Counted from the first letter of the stretch, positions 9,227-17,752 are shown. The stretch: 64,000 nt of DNA from CAYFZO01 sp965226235 (GCA_965226235.1 OZ245335.1:1550001-1614000); one strand, 5' to 3'. A program made the numbers and translations. Notes: generated by a model from the sequence alone, not told the origin.

Positions 9227-9274
9227 TTGCGGTTTTCCTTCTGGGTTGGATTGATTAATTCGCGCTTGTGGCGG

Positions 9275-9562
9275 TTACTCGATAACAGCCATGACATCGT
9301 CTTCACGCATGACGACCAGTTCTTCTCCGTCTACCTTGACTTCGGTGCCGGAGTACTTGCCGAACAGGATCGTTTCACCTTTCTTGACATCAAGCGGACG
9401 CTGCTCCCCGTTTTCCAGGATCTTGCCATTGCCTACGGCGATGACTTCACCACGAATGGGTTTTTCTGTGGCGCTGTCTGGAATAACGATGCCCCCCGGG
9501 CTGGTTCTCTCTTCTTCCATGCGCTTCACGACCACGCGATCGTGCAGTGGGCGAAGTTTCAT
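9275..9562 (-). CDS. groES: co-chaperonin GroES
   Basis: This 95-residue lid of the GroEL chamber starts MKLRPLHDRVVVKR, carries the mobile loop (TSPGGIVIPDSATEKP at about residues 21-36), and has the core GNGKILENGEQ...VKKGETILFGKYSGTEVKVDG. A strong ribosome site (AGGAGG) precedes the ATG. It is the first gene of the groESL operon, with a 5' leader of about 90 nt containing a hairpin and CIRCE. Confidence 0.99.
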   Translation of the reverse strand: MKLRPLHDRVVVKRMEEERTSPGGIVIPDSATEKPIRGEVIAVGNGKILENGEQRPLDVKKGETILFGKYSGTEVKVDGEELVVMREDDVMAVIE

Positions 9563-9608
9563 GTTTCCTCCTAGTAAAGTTCTTGTAAATTAAACAGTTA
9601 TGCATTTC

Positions 9609-9636
9609 TAACGGCAGCGGCGAAGCCCTGCCGTTA
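9609..9636 (-). promoter_or_regulatory. hairpin in the groES leader
   Basis: A perfect 9-bp inverted repeat (9609-9617 and 9628-9636) with a 10-base loop lies between CIRCE and groES and shares three bases with the CIRCE arm. In the mRNA it would be an early stem-loop, possibly stabilising the transcript. No T-run follows, so it is not a terminator. Confidence 0.6.
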
Positions 9637-9660
9637 GCACTCAACGAGTGAGAGTGCTAA
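9634..9660 (-). promoter_or_regulatory. CIRCE operator (HrcA binding site)
   Basis: This is a perfect match to the CIRCE consensus: TTAGCACTC, nine bases, GAGTGCTAA. It lies immediately downstream of the -10 box of the groES promoter, the classic place for HrcA repression. HrcA itself is not in the window. An rpoH gene is present at 26163, so both heat-shock circuits may exist in this organism. Confidence 0.96.
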
Positions 9661-9688
9661 TAATATGGACGAGGACAGGGAAAGTCAA
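9660..9688 (-). promoter_or_regulatory. sigma-70-type promoter of groESL
   Basis: On the minus strand a TTGACT -35 box (9683-9688) and a TATTAT -10 box (9660-9665) are separated by exactly 17 bases. The -10 box touches the CIRCE arm, so HrcA bound there should block transcription. No clear sigma-32 promoter was found in the same stretch. Confidence 0.85.
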
Positions 9689-9720
9689 GGGGATCGGCGA
9701 GGAAACTCAAGGTCGGAGCT

Positions 9721-10677
9721 TCAGGGCCTGCCCAGGCATTGCTCCAGGGTTGCGGCAAGTTTCTCTATCAGGCGCAGGTATAAATCCTTCCCGGGCGGCA
9801 ATTCGATACCGAGCGGATCAAGCGTGTCGACCTGCACCCCGGTTCCTTCGATCACTGTGGTGATCAGTCTGCTGGAGAACTGCGGTTCCCGGAAAACGCA
9901 ACGAGCACCTGTTGCCAGCAGTTTTTCACGGATTGCCTGTAAATGGCCTGGCGAAGGAGGGTTGCCTTCGGACGTGATCGCGCCTGCGTTGGTGAGGTGA
10001 TAGCGGTGCTCAAAGTATTGATACGCGTCATGAAACACGATGAACGGCTGGGTCTGCACTGCGGCCAGGGCACGCTTGGTTCCTGCGTCGAGCCGGCGGA
10101 TGCTGGCGTTTGTTTCCCGCGCGTTGGATCGATAAATATCGCGGTTTTCCGGGTAGACGGCACCCAGCTTTTCAGCGATGAACTCCACGATCCGAACGGC
10201 ATTCATGGGATCGAGCCAGATGTGCATATCTTCCTCATCGTGGTGTCCGTCTCCGTGGTGCTTCTCGCCATGATGCTCCTCGTGCGCTTCCTGACGGAGG
10301 CCGTGCGCGTGGTCGTCCCATGGACCTCTCTTGCGGTAGCCGAGTCGCGTGAGCCCGGGGGCTTTTGCCACGGCCAGCGTGTGAATTGTCTTCGGCAAGG
10401 CTGCAAAAGCAGGCGGCAGGAAGGTTTCGAGTTGCGCGTCGACATAAAAGATGATTTCAGCATGTTGCAGCGCACTCATCTGGGAGGGTTTCAGATGAAA
10501 GCCGTGGGGCGAAGCGCCGTTGGAGATCAACAGCGTCGCCTGGGCGGAATCTCCAAGCACCGCAGCGACCAGCGAATGCAGTGGCTTGATGGTGGCGACA
10601 ATCCGGTTCGTGTCTGCCGCCGTCGCAGTGGCAGACACCAGAATTGCGGACAGCAGTATAAAGATCTTTCCCAGCAT
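9721..10677 (-). CDS. znuA: zinc ABC transporter substrate-binding protein
   Basis: This periplasmic metal-binding protein of about 318 residues has the ATG at 10677 as its likely start, because a signal peptide (MLGKIFILLSAILVSATATA) begins there; a longer frame upstream lacks one. Metal ligands of the ZnuA type are visible: PHGFH, the His-rich loop EEHHGEKHHGDGHHDEE, HIWLDP, and FHDAYQYFE. The His-rich loop is typical for zinc rather than manganese. No znuB or znuC is adjacent. A Zur-like palindrome lies seven bases upstream. Confidence 0.93.
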   Translation of the reverse strand: MLGKIFILLSAILVSATATAADTNRIVATIKPLHSLVAAVLGDSAQATLLISNGASPHGFHLKPSQMSALQHAEIIFYVDAQLETFLPPAFAALPKTIHTLAVAKAPGLTRLGYRKRGPWDDHAHGLRQEAHEEHHGEKHHGDGHHDEEDMHIWLDPMNAVRIVEFIAEKLGAVYPENRDIYRSNARETNASIRRLDAGTKRALAAVQTQPFIVFHDAYQYFEHRYHLTNAGAITSEGNPPSPGHLQAIREKLLATGARCVFREPQFSSRLITTVIEGTGVQVDTLDPLGIELPPGKDLYLRLIEKLAATLEQCLGRP

Positions 10678-10683
10678 GTTTTG

Positions 10684-10696
10684 GTTACAATATAAC
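10684..10696 (-). promoter_or_regulatory. Zur-like operator upstream of znuA
   Basis: A 13-base imperfect palindrome, GTTATATTGTAAC on the minus strand, has arms GTTA/TAAC and one mismatched pair. It closely resembles the core of proteobacterial Zur boxes (TGTTATAnTATAACA). It is placed directly in front of the znuA start, as expected for zinc-responsive repression. Confidence 0.7.
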
Positions 10697-11009
10697 AGAA
10701 TGGGGACCGGGCTCAACAGCGCGTGTTTCTCATCATTTCCGCATGCCCGCTTGCGGGCAGCGCTCCAGGGCTTGCAAGAACCAGACCCTGACCCGGGCCT
10801 TTCCTTTGGGGATTATGTACGAGTTTACCCAGCCGCCGGCGTCGGTCCGGCTAGTCGGCCTCGCGGTCCGGCGTGTCCCGTTTCAGATGGTCCCAGTCGC
10901 CCTTCGGCGGCCCCTGCATGTGTGTCAGCCCAACGTTTCTGATCGGTTGGTCCCGGTGGCGAGATCGTCCGCATGAACTTGAACCTCTCCCCACATGAGG
11001 CAAACGGCT
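10697..11009. other. intergenic region without a recognised gene
   Basis: Short open frames on both strands (for example a plus-strand one from 10743) resemble no family I know, lack ribosome sites and overlap each other. I see only GC-rich sequence here. A decayed gene is possible but unsupported. Confidence 0.4.
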
Positions 11010-12182
11010 TCACAACCGAACGATTTGCAAAAGCGGCTCAAACGCATAAAGAGCCGGACGCCTGCCAGATGACGGCCTGACTGTGGCAAGCAGTTCGGAT
11101 TCCAGAAGAATCCTCGTAAATCGGTACGCTGTCTGCCTGGGGATTCCGCTATTATCTGTGAAATTATTGTTGCGAAAGACGGGATTTGCAAACATAAAAT
11201 CTAAAGCGTTTATTGACCATTGAGACGCTAAAGCAACCCTGAATGTTTCTTTCATGTTTTCATACAATTGTTTAATTTCTTCCGACTTCAGCAGATTCAT
11301 TTCTGCCTGGCCGCGAATCGCTTCAAGAAAGAAAATACACCAGGATGTCCAATCGTCATTTGCCGATACGGCACGCATACTCTCCGCATAGTCGTTTTTT
11401 CTTTGTTCCAAATATCCGCTAATGTAAAAGCAAGGGTGCAATATCAACCCGAATTTCCACAGCATTAGCGTTATTAGAATACGACCAATTCTGCCATTTC
11501 CGTCGTTGAAAGGATGGAGAGCCTCGAATTCAACATGAGCTATTGCGGTTTTCAGGAGTGGGTGTTCATCACTCTGCTCAATAAATGAAAACAGCTTCGT
11601 AAGACTATTTTGTAAATGGTTCGGAGAAATTGGGACAAACAGTATTCTTTTGGACGCCATATCTACCAGATAATTCTGTTTCACCTTGAATTGGCCGGGG
11701 GCCTTCTCCCGTCCGCGTGTGAAACCAAGCAGTGATTTATGGCACTTACACAACAAGCCAGGAGATAGCGAAGCTCCGTTATCTATTTCGCGTTCAGCCA
11801 GGTTCATTGCCAGTCGATAGGCATGCACCTCCAAGGTATCCAGTCGAGCAGAAACATCGGGTTTATCCTGGGTAATGTCAGCCTCATACATTAGCAGTTC
11901 GTCAAGCGTAGAGATGGTGCCTTCCATACGGGACGAAGATATCGCTTCCCGACGTTCAAGAGGCGTCAGAAAAAGGCGCGGATTGTGTATGCCGGCAAGC
12001 ATTTGTTCATACCGGGCAATAGCCGCTGCCGCCTCGGCCAGCGGCCCAAGAAGGCGGCTGTGATCCAGCCTGCTTGGCGGGAATGCTCCGTAATGATACG
12101 GGACCGCTTGCGGCGAATCAAAATTTTTTAGAGAATTCAACGGCTCATACTTGAGTATCAGAATTGGCCTTGCGCCACACAC
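11010..12182 (-). CDS. Fic family protein (predicted AMP-transferase) with C-terminal winged helix
   Basis: This 390-residue protein carries the Fic core motif HPFNDGNGRIGR near residue 222, a full match to HPFx(D/E)GNGRxxR, so AMPylation of a target hydroxyl is predicted. An N-terminal SSRMEGT (about residues 83-89) matches the inhibitory helix (S/T)xxxE(G/N), which marks an auto-inhibited class II Fic. The C-terminal 70 residues (NSGIPRQTAYRFTRILLESELL) look like a winged helix-turn-helix. The GTG start at 12182 fits a promoter ending about 20 bp upstream. The target is unknown. Confidence 0.9.
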   Translation of the reverse strand: MCGARPILILKYEPLNSLKNFDSPQAVPYHYGAFPPSRLDHSRLLGPLAEAAAAIARYEQMLAGIHNPRLFLTPLERREAISSSRMEGTISTLDELLMYEADITQDKPDVSARLDTLEVHAYRLAMNLAEREIDNGASLSPGLLCKCHKSLLGFTRGREKAPGQFKVKQNYLVDMASKRILFVPISPNHLQNSLTKLFSFIEQSDEHPLLKTAIAHVEFEALHPFNDGNGRIGRILITLMLWKFGLILHPCFYISGYLEQRKNDYAESMRAVSANDDWTSWCIFFLEAIRGQAEMNLLKSEEIKQLYENMKETFRVALASQWSINALDFMFANPVFRNNNFTDNSGIPRQTAYRFTRILLESELLATVRPSSGRRPALYAFEPLLQIVRL

Positions 12183-12231
12183 AACGTGATTTGACTCAAT
12201 CTCGTTATAGTCTAAGCCTGTTGTGTGTCAA
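12177..12231 (-). promoter_or_regulatory. promoter of the fic gene inside a 9-bp inverted repeat
   Basis: On the minus strand a consensus TTGACA (12226-12231) and TATAAC (12204-12209) are spaced by 16 bases. The same stretch is bracketed by a perfect 9-bp inverted repeat (12177-12185 and 12220-12228), one arm overlapping the -35 box and the other the start codon. This layout suggests an operator, possibly bound by the winged helix of the Fic protein itself. Confidence 0.65.
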
Positions 12232-12350
12232 AATCTTGCGTTCATTATAGTCAACCGCGCTAGCGTGCCGTATTGGTTGGGCGATCAGATCTTGGTAGCG
12301 CAGCCTCTTGCCAGCCATCCTGCCGGCGAGGCGCTCCGTAGGATCTTCCC

Positions 12351-12377
12351 TGCCACAGCCCCTCCCGAAATCAAAAG
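12351..12377 (+). repeat. 27-bp dispersed repeat, copy 2
   Basis: It is identical to 7207-7233 and lies 22 bp beyond the 3' end of the AbgT gene. The surrounding 12232-12398 holds no gene I can support. Confidence 0.6.
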
Positions 12378-12398
12378 GGGGACATTACATCTTTGGGC

Positions 12399-13874
12399 TT
12401 ACAGTCCCAACGGGAGATCCAGTCCCAGCCAGGCACCGAACAAGGCCAGCCAGGCGATGCCAAGCGCCAGGGTGTAGGGAAGCATCACGGCGAGCAATGT
12501 GCCAATGCCTGCCTGCCGGTCGTAACGGTACAGGAAGGTTGCCACCAGGGCGAAGTACGGCATCAGCGGTGTCAGGATATTCGTGATGCTGTCGCCTATG
12601 CGGTAGGCTGCCTGGGTTGCTTCGGGAGGGATTCCGGCCAGATAGAACATCGGTATGAAAATCGGCGCGATCAGTGTCCACTTTGCCGACGCGCTGCCGA
12701 TCAACAGGTTGGTCGTCGCCGCCAGCAGGGTGAACGCGAGCAGGATCGCGATGGTCGGCATTTCGAGGCTACGCAACCATTCGGCGCCGACGATGGCGCT
12801 GATCAAGCCGAGGTTGGTCCAACTGAAGTAATTCACGGCCTGCGCCGCGAAGAACATCAACACGATATAGCTTGCCATCGTGCGCATGCTGTTTTCCATG
12901 CTGTCAATGGCTCCGTATCTGCCTGTAAACCGTCCGCTGGCGCGGCCGAAAACCCACCCGGCAAGACCGGCATACAGCGTGATGATGACGACGATGCCCT
13001 TGATGAAAGGCGACGAGGCAAAGCTACCTTCGCCTCGGAGCACGCCGGTGTCGGGCCACAGGGCGATGCCGAGCAGCAGGAAGAATCCCAGGGTGAACCA
13101 GCCCGTGTGGCGCAAGCCGCGGCGATCGGCATCGCTGGTGCGGTCGATTGTGGGCAGTGAAGCGACCGCGTTTTCAGGCCGGTACTCTCCGAGTCGCGGT
13201 ACGACGATGCGCTCGGTAACCCAGGCCCCGACCAGCGCGACCAGTGGGGTCGAAGCCAGCATGAAAAAGTAATTGCTGGCCGCGCTGACCTCGTATCCCT
13301 CCGCCACGGGTTGTATCGCCTCGGTCGAGATACCCGCGAGCAGCGGGTCGAGTGGGCCGATGAGCAGGTTGGCGCTGAACCCGCCGCTGACACCCGCAAA
13401 CGCCGCGGCGATGCCTGCGATCGGATGACGCCCCGCCGCGAGAAACAAGGTGCCGGCAAGCGGGATCAGCACTACGTAGCCGACGTCGGCGGCGAGGCTT
13501 GAAAGCACGCCGGCGAGCACCACGGAGAAACTCAACAGGGCGGGGGGTATCCGCAGGATCAGTGCGCGCAGCAGGCTTGGTAGCAAGCCTGACTCTTCGG
13601 CGACGCCGAAGCCCAGCATGGCGACGAGTACGATGCCGACAGGCGCGAACCGGATGAAATTTGTTACTGTTTCAGCAAGCACGCGATGCAGGCCTTCCAC
13701 GCTGACCAGATTCACCGCCACGATGATTTCTCCGCTGACGGGGTGGAGCGCCGATATGCCGAGCGCGGCGGCGATCCAGGAAAGCAGCGGGATGATGATG
13801 CACAGGGCGATGAACAGCGCCGCCGGATGCGGCAGCCGGTTGCCTAGTGCTTCGATGCGATCCAGAAAGGCCAT
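12399..13874 (-). CDS. AbgT family transporter
   Basis: This 491-residue membrane protein has about 11-13 helices and AbgT-family segments, including RFAPVGIVLVAMLGFGVAEESGLL near residue 74 and SSLAADVGYVVLIPLAGTLF near 126, plus GDSITNILTPLMPYFALV near the C-terminus. Characterised relatives import p-aminobenzoyl-glutamate or export sulfonamide-type antimetabolites using the proton gradient. No aminobenzoyl-glutamate hydrolase genes are adjacent, so the substrate is open. The ATG at 13874 is the only good start. Confidence 0.9.
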   Translation of the reverse strand: MAFLDRIEALGNRLPHPAALFIALCIIIPLLSWIAAALGISALHPVSGEIIVAVNLVSVEGLHRVLAETVTNFIRFAPVGIVLVAMLGFGVAEESGLLPSLLRALILRIPPALLSFSVVLAGVLSSLAADVGYVVLIPLAGTLFLAAGRHPIAGIAAAFAGVSGGFSANLLIGPLDPLLAGISTEAIQPVAEGYEVSAASNYFFMLASTPLVALVGAWVTERIVVPRLGEYRPENAVASLPTIDRTSDADRRGLRHTGWFTLGFFLLLGIALWPDTGVLRGEGSFASSPFIKGIVVIITLYAGLAGWVFGRASGRFTGRYGAIDSMENSMRTMASYIVLMFFAAQAVNYFSWTNLGLISAIVGAEWLRSLEMPTIAILLAFTLLAATTNLLIGSASAKWTLIAPIFIPMFYLAGIPPEATQAAYRIGDSITNILTPLMPYFALVATFLYRYDRQAGIGTLLAVMLPYTLALGIAWLALFGAWLGLDLPLGL

Positions 13875-13885
13875 GCGGGGGTGTC

Positions 13886-13930
13886 GTCGTTGCTGCCCGG
13901 GTCGTTGTTGCCCGGGTCGTTGTTGCCTGG
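13886..13930 (+). repeat. 15-bp tandem repeat, three units
   Basis: Three head-to-tail copies of a 15-bp unit, GTCGTTGyTGCCyGG, lie between the divergent AbgT and ampD genes, with two single-base differences. The unit length is a multiple of three, but I see no reason to think it is translated. It could vary in copy number. Confidence 0.7.
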
Positions 13931-14035
13931 TGTGATGGGCGACGCGATCCCTGGTGTCAAGGGACGGCGGCGCGAGGCACCGGTGCTTATAATAGGCGAA
14001 AACAGCAATGCGGCAGGCACTCGTTTTTGAACCGG

Positions 14036-14587
14036 TTGAAAATCTCTCGTTCTTCGCACCTTCTGGAAGGTATCCGTTACGTGCGCTCTCCGAACGCCGA
14101 TCAGCGTCCCCCGGGCGTTCGTCCCGAACTGGTTGTGATTCATGGGATCAGCCTGCCGCCGGGGGAATTTGGCGGTGTTGGCGTGGAGCGGTTGTTTACT
14201 AACAGCCTGTGTCCGGACGATCACCCCTGCTTCCGTGAAGTCGCACACCTGCGGGTTTCGGCGCATGTGTTTATCCGTCGCGATGGCGAGGTGATCCAGT
14301 TTGTTTCGTTTGATCGGCGCGCGTGGCACGCGGGGGAATCGACCTTTGAAGGGCGCTCGAACTGCAACGATTTTTCTATCGGCGCAGAACTCGAGGGGTG
14401 CGACGACAGGCCGTATGAAGCCGCGCAGTACCGGCAGCTCGCGGATTTGGTCACCGCGCTGGTTGACACGTATCCCGGGTTAAGCCTGCGACGCATAGTC
14501 GGGCACTGTGACATCGCGCCGCAACGCAAAACCGATCCTGGTCCCCTGTTTCGCCGCGATTTCATGCGGTATGCCGGGACGTGTTGA
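14036..14587 (+). CDS. ampD: 1,6-anhydro-N-acetylmuramyl-L-alanine amidase AmpD
   Basis: This cytoplasmic zinc amidase cleaves the peptide from anhydro-muropeptides in cell-wall recycling. Conserved stretches are VVIHGISLPPGEFGG (zinc His), HLRVSAHVFIRRDG, AWHAG, and GHCDIAPQRKTDPGP (zinc His and Asp). The start is uncertain: no ATG fits, and TTG at 14036 gives 183 residues, the same as E. coli AmpD. The open frame extends further upstream through the tandem repeat but without family similarity. Confidence 0.93.
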   Translation: MKISRSSHLLEGIRYVRSPNADQRPPGVRPELVVIHGISLPPGEFGGVGVERLFTNSLCPDDHPCFREVAHLRVSAHVFIRRDGEVIQFVSFDRRAWHAGESTFEGRSNCNDFSIGAELEGCDDRPYEAAQYRQLADLVTALVDTYPGLSLRRIVGHCDIAPQRKTDPGPLFRRDFMRYAGTC

Positions 14588-14606
14588 TGGCCGTCGCGAC
14601 ACGCTG

Positions 14607-16214
14607 ATGCAGATCGACGAGTCTGCGGCACGGTTTGTCGACGCGGGCGGTGTTCCGTTGCTCGGTTCCGGGCGGCGAATCGGCCTGGAAAAGGAAGCCC
14701 TGCGTGTCGACCACAACCTGGGAATCGCCACCACGCCACACCCGCGCGCGCTGGGCTCGGCGCTGACGCATCCGTATATCACGACGGATTATTCAGAGGC
14801 CTTGCTGGAGTTGATCACGCCGCCCATGCCAGACAGCGAAGCGGCGATCGTCTTTCTCGAAGATGTTCACACTTACGTGTCCCGGCATCTCGGCGAAGAG
14901 ATGCTATGGGTCAACAGCATGCCGTGCGTGGCGAAAAAGGGCACGGGTATTCCGCTGGCGCGGTACGGAAACTCCAACGCGGGGCAGATGAAGACGATCT
15001 ACCGACGCGGTCTGGGTCATCGCTATGGCAGGTCGATGCAGACCATCGCGGGGGTGCACTTCAACTACTCGTTTGATCCGGCACTATGGCCGTGCCTGCG
15101 CGACGGCGGACTCCTGTCGCTGCCCCCGGGCACATCCGAACAGGCGGCACGTTCACAGGGCTACATGGCCTTGATCCGTAATTTGTTGCGTATCGGATGG
15201 GTGGTGACGTATCTGTTCGGCTCTTCGCCAGCGGTGTGCAAAGCCTTTGCGGCCTCGTCCGGGCAAATCGAAAGCTTCGACGACGAGACCTTGTTTGGGC
15301 GCTACGCTACGTCTCTGCGCATGGGGGATATCGGCTACCAGAACAATCAGGAGTCCGAAGCGGGGATGATCGAGGTGTCTTACGACAGCCTCTCCGGGTA
15401 CCTGGACAGCCTGAAGCGTGCCGTAACCACACCGCACGCGCGCTACCGCCGTCATGGCGTGAAAGTCAACGGCAGGTTCGAGCAGTTGAACGCAAATATT
15501 CTGCAGATAGAGAATGAGCATTACTCAACCGTGCGACCCAAGCACACCAGCTCCAAGGGGCAAATGCCCTTGCTCGCGTTGTACCAGGGTGGCGTCGAGT
15601 ACATCGAGCTACGCTCATTGGATGTCGGCACCTTTGACCGCGCGGGGGTCAATGCCGCGCAGCTTGATTTTCTGGAAGTGCTGGTGCTGTTCTGCCTGCT
15701 GGCCGACAGCCCACCGCTGCGGCCGAGCGAGCAGCGCGAGAGCAATCACAACGAGGTCAAAACCGCGCACCGGGGACGTGAGAAGGCAGTGAAGCTGCTT
15801 TGCGCGGGACAGGAAAAACCTTTGTTGCAATGGGGGCGCGAGTTGTGCGAGCAGATGGTGCCGGCGAGCGAGTTGCTCGACCGCGCCGATGGGACCCATC
15901 GGTATAGCCGGGCACTCGATACGCAATCCCGACTGTTTGACGATCCTGAGGCGACACCCGCCGCAAGGTTCATCAAGGAAATGCGTGACAATCGGGAGTG
16001 CTTTGTCGAGACGATCTGGCGCAAATCGCAGGAGTTTGGCGAGTATTTCCGATCGCGACCGCTGAGCGAGGCACGGGTGCGGCAGTTTGACTCGCTCGCC
16101 GTGGAATCCTGGGAGCAATGCGCCGCGATCGAAGCGGCCGATCGGATTTCGCTGGATGCGTATATCGAGCGTTACTTTTCGCAGTTGCAGGAGATCGGTC
16201 GGGCGGAAACATGA
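14607..16214 (+). CDS. gshA: glutamate-cysteine ligase
   Basis: This enzyme of about 535 residues catalyses the first step of glutathione synthesis, ATP-dependent joining of glutamate and cysteine. Type-1 GshA signatures are IGLEKEALRV near the N-terminus, LGSALTHPYITTDYSEALLELITPP, LWVNSMPC, and YGRSMQTIAGVHFNYS. The ATG at 14607 places the first conserved motif at the usual distance; ATG 14571 is an alternative. Its stop overlaps the pyrF start (ATGA), indicating coupling with pyrF. Confidence 0.96.
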   Translation: MQIDESAARFVDAGGVPLLGSGRRIGLEKEALRVDHNLGIATTPHPRALGSALTHPYITTDYSEALLELITPPMPDSEAAIVFLEDVHTYVSRHLGEEMLWVNSMPCVAKKGTGIPLARYGNSNAGQMKTIYRRGLGHRYGRSMQTIAGVHFNYSFDPALWPCLRDGGLLSLPPGTSEQAARSQGYMALIRNLLRIGWVVTYLFGSSPAVCKAFAASSGQIESFDDETLFGRYATSLRMGDIGYQNNQESEAGMIEVSYDSLSGYLDSLKRAVTTPHARYRRHGVKVNGRFEQLNANILQIENEHYSTVRPKHTSSKGQMPLLALYQGGVEYIELRSLDVGTFDRAGVNAAQLDFLEVLVLFCLLADSPPLRPSEQRESNHNEVKTAHRGREKAVKLLCAGQEKPLLQWGRELCEQMVPASELLDRADGTHRYSRALDTQSRLFDDPEATPAARFIKEMRDNRECFVETIWRKSQEFGEYFRSRPLSEARVRQFDSLAVESWEQCAAIEAADRISLDAYIERYFSQLQEIGRAET

Positions 16215-16924
16215 AAACGGGTTCCGCTACCATCCCGGCCAAAGAGAGGCTGATCTTTGCGCTTGATTTCCCCGACGGCGAGAGTGCCTTGCGGATGGTC
16301 GAGCGTCTCGCCGACGCCGTCTGCTTCTACAAGATCGGCCTTGAACTGTTTGCCGCGGGCGATGCGCGCGGGTTAGCCGAGAAGTTGCTCGAGATGGGCA
16401 AAAGCGTTTTCCTGGATCTCAAACTGTTCGATGTGCCGCAAACCGTGGGTTCAGCAGTAGCGCGCGTGCGCGACAGCGGCGCGACGTTTGTCACCGTCCA
16501 CGGCAACGACGCGATGCTTGCGGCAGCAGTCGCTGCGAAAGGCGATCGCCTGAAAGTGCTGGCGGTTACGGCATTGACCAGCCTCGATCGCGGCGACCTC
16601 GACGCGATGGGATTTCAGTGCGACGTCGAGAAGCTGGTTTTATCACGCGCGGCGCGTGCGCTGGAACTGGGTTGCGACGGGGTTGTGTCATCCGGGCTTG
16701 AAGCGCGGGTGCTGCGTGACAGGTTCGGTGAGGGCATGCTGATTGTCACGCCGGGCATCCGTCCCGTGGACAATGACGACGATCAGAAGCGAACGGTCGA
16801 TGTCCCGCAGGCGTTCGCGAACGGCGCCGACTATATCGTCGTCGGTCGCCCGATTCGCCTGGCTTCCGACCCGTACCGCGCCGCGCTTCGCATCCGGCAG
16901 CAAATCGATGCGTCGCTGTGTTGA
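16211..16924 (+). CDS. pyrF: orotidine 5'-phosphate decarboxylase
   Basis: This 237-residue TIM-barrel enzyme makes UMP in pyrimidine synthesis. The catalytic motif DLKLFDVPQTV (Asp/Lys/Asp) is at about residues 74-84, FALDFPDGESAL provides the N-terminal Asp, VTPGIRP the loop 7 region and DYIVVGRPI the phosphate-binding end. The ATG at 16211 overlaps the end of gshA, and the family length fits this start. The longer upstream frame is within gshA and is not used. Confidence 0.97.
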   Translation: MKTGSATIPAKERLIFALDFPDGESALRMVERLADAVCFYKIGLELFAAGDARGLAEKLLEMGKSVFLDLKLFDVPQTVGSAVARVRDSGATFVTVHGNDAMLAAAVAAKGDRLKVLAVTALTSLDRGDLDAMGFQCDVEKLVLSRAARALELGCDGVVSSGLEARVLRDRFGEGMLIVTPGIRPVDNDDDQKRTVDVPQAFANGADYIVVGRPIRLASDPYRAALRIRQQIDASLC

Positions 16925-17027
16925 TGTATGAGACCGGAAACGGATGGGACAAATGTGGTGGTCCTGCAGTTGATTTCATGCCGCAGATCGCTAAAATGAC
17001 CCTTTTGATCCCGTTTTATCCGGCGCT

Positions 17028-17369
17028 ATGCAGGCAATTATCACAACCGGCGGCAAGCAGTATCGCGTCAGCGAGGGCGATGTCATACGCGTTGAGAAAT
17101 TGATCGCCGAAACGGGGAGCGTGGTCGATTTCGACAAGGTGCTGATGATTGAAGCCGAGGGCGACCTGGCCGTCGGCACGCCCTACCTCGAGAACGGGAA
17201 GGTATCTGCCAAAGTCCTGGCCCATGGGCGCGCAAAGAAGATCGAAGTGGTGAAGTTCCAGCGGCGCAAATCTTTCATGCGGCACCAGGGGCATCGTCAG
17301 CAGTATACGGAAATTCAGATTACCGGCATCTCCAATCGGTCGCTGCAGCGTGAAGCAGCAGAGGTGTAG
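17028..17369 (+). CDS. rplU: 50S ribosomal protein L21 (bL21)
   Basis: This 113-residue protein starts MQAIITTGGKQYRVSEGD and has the L21 core KVLMIEAEGDLAVGTPY and KFQRRKSFMRHQGHRQQYTEIQI, with a short extra tail. It binds 23S rRNA. It is followed 2 bp later by rpmA and then by obg and proB, a conserved bacterial order. Confidence 0.98.
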   Translation: MQAIITTGGKQYRVSEGDVIRVEKLIAETGSVVDFDKVLMIEAEGDLAVGTPYLENGKVSAKVLAHGRAKKIEVVKFQRRKSFMRHQGHRQQYTEIQITGISNRSLQREAAEV

Positions 17370-17371
17370 CG

Positions 17372-17629
17372 ATGGCGCATAAAAAAGCAGGTGGCAGTTC
17401 CCGCAACGGTCGCGATTCGGAGTCAAAGCGTCTTGGCGTCAAGAAATTCGGCGGCGAGGTCGTCCGGGCGGGCAACATTCTGATTCGCCAGCGCGGCACC
17501 CATTTCCACCCTGGTGGCAATGTCGGCTGCGGCAATGACTATACCTTGTACGCAAAAGTACCTGGGCGTGTCGTTTTCGCCCGCAAGGGGCCTCTCAAGC
17601 GGCGCTTTGTCAGCGTCGTTCCAATCTGA
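17372..17629 (+). CDS. rpmA: 50S ribosomal protein L27 (bL27)
   Basis: This 85-residue protein begins MAHKKAGGSSRNGRDSESKR, the flexible N-terminus that reaches the peptidyl transferase centre. Typical motifs follow: LGVKKFGGEVVRAGNILIRQ, RGTHFHPG and VGCGNDYTLYA. It sits directly after rplU in the same operon. Confidence 0.98.
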   Translation: MAHKKAGGSSRNGRDSESKRLGVKKFGGEVVRAGNILIRQRGTHFHPGGNVGCGNDYTLYAKVPGRVVFARKGPLKRRFVSVVPI

Positions 17630-17752
17630 CCGGGTCCCGTTTCGCCAACCCGCGAGGGCTTCGTAGCGTTCGCCTTTCCTGGCCCAATGCGTAACCCGTC
17701 GCGGATTTTCCTTGTCGTAATTGTTATTTGCTGCGTTGCGCGCGGTCGATAG

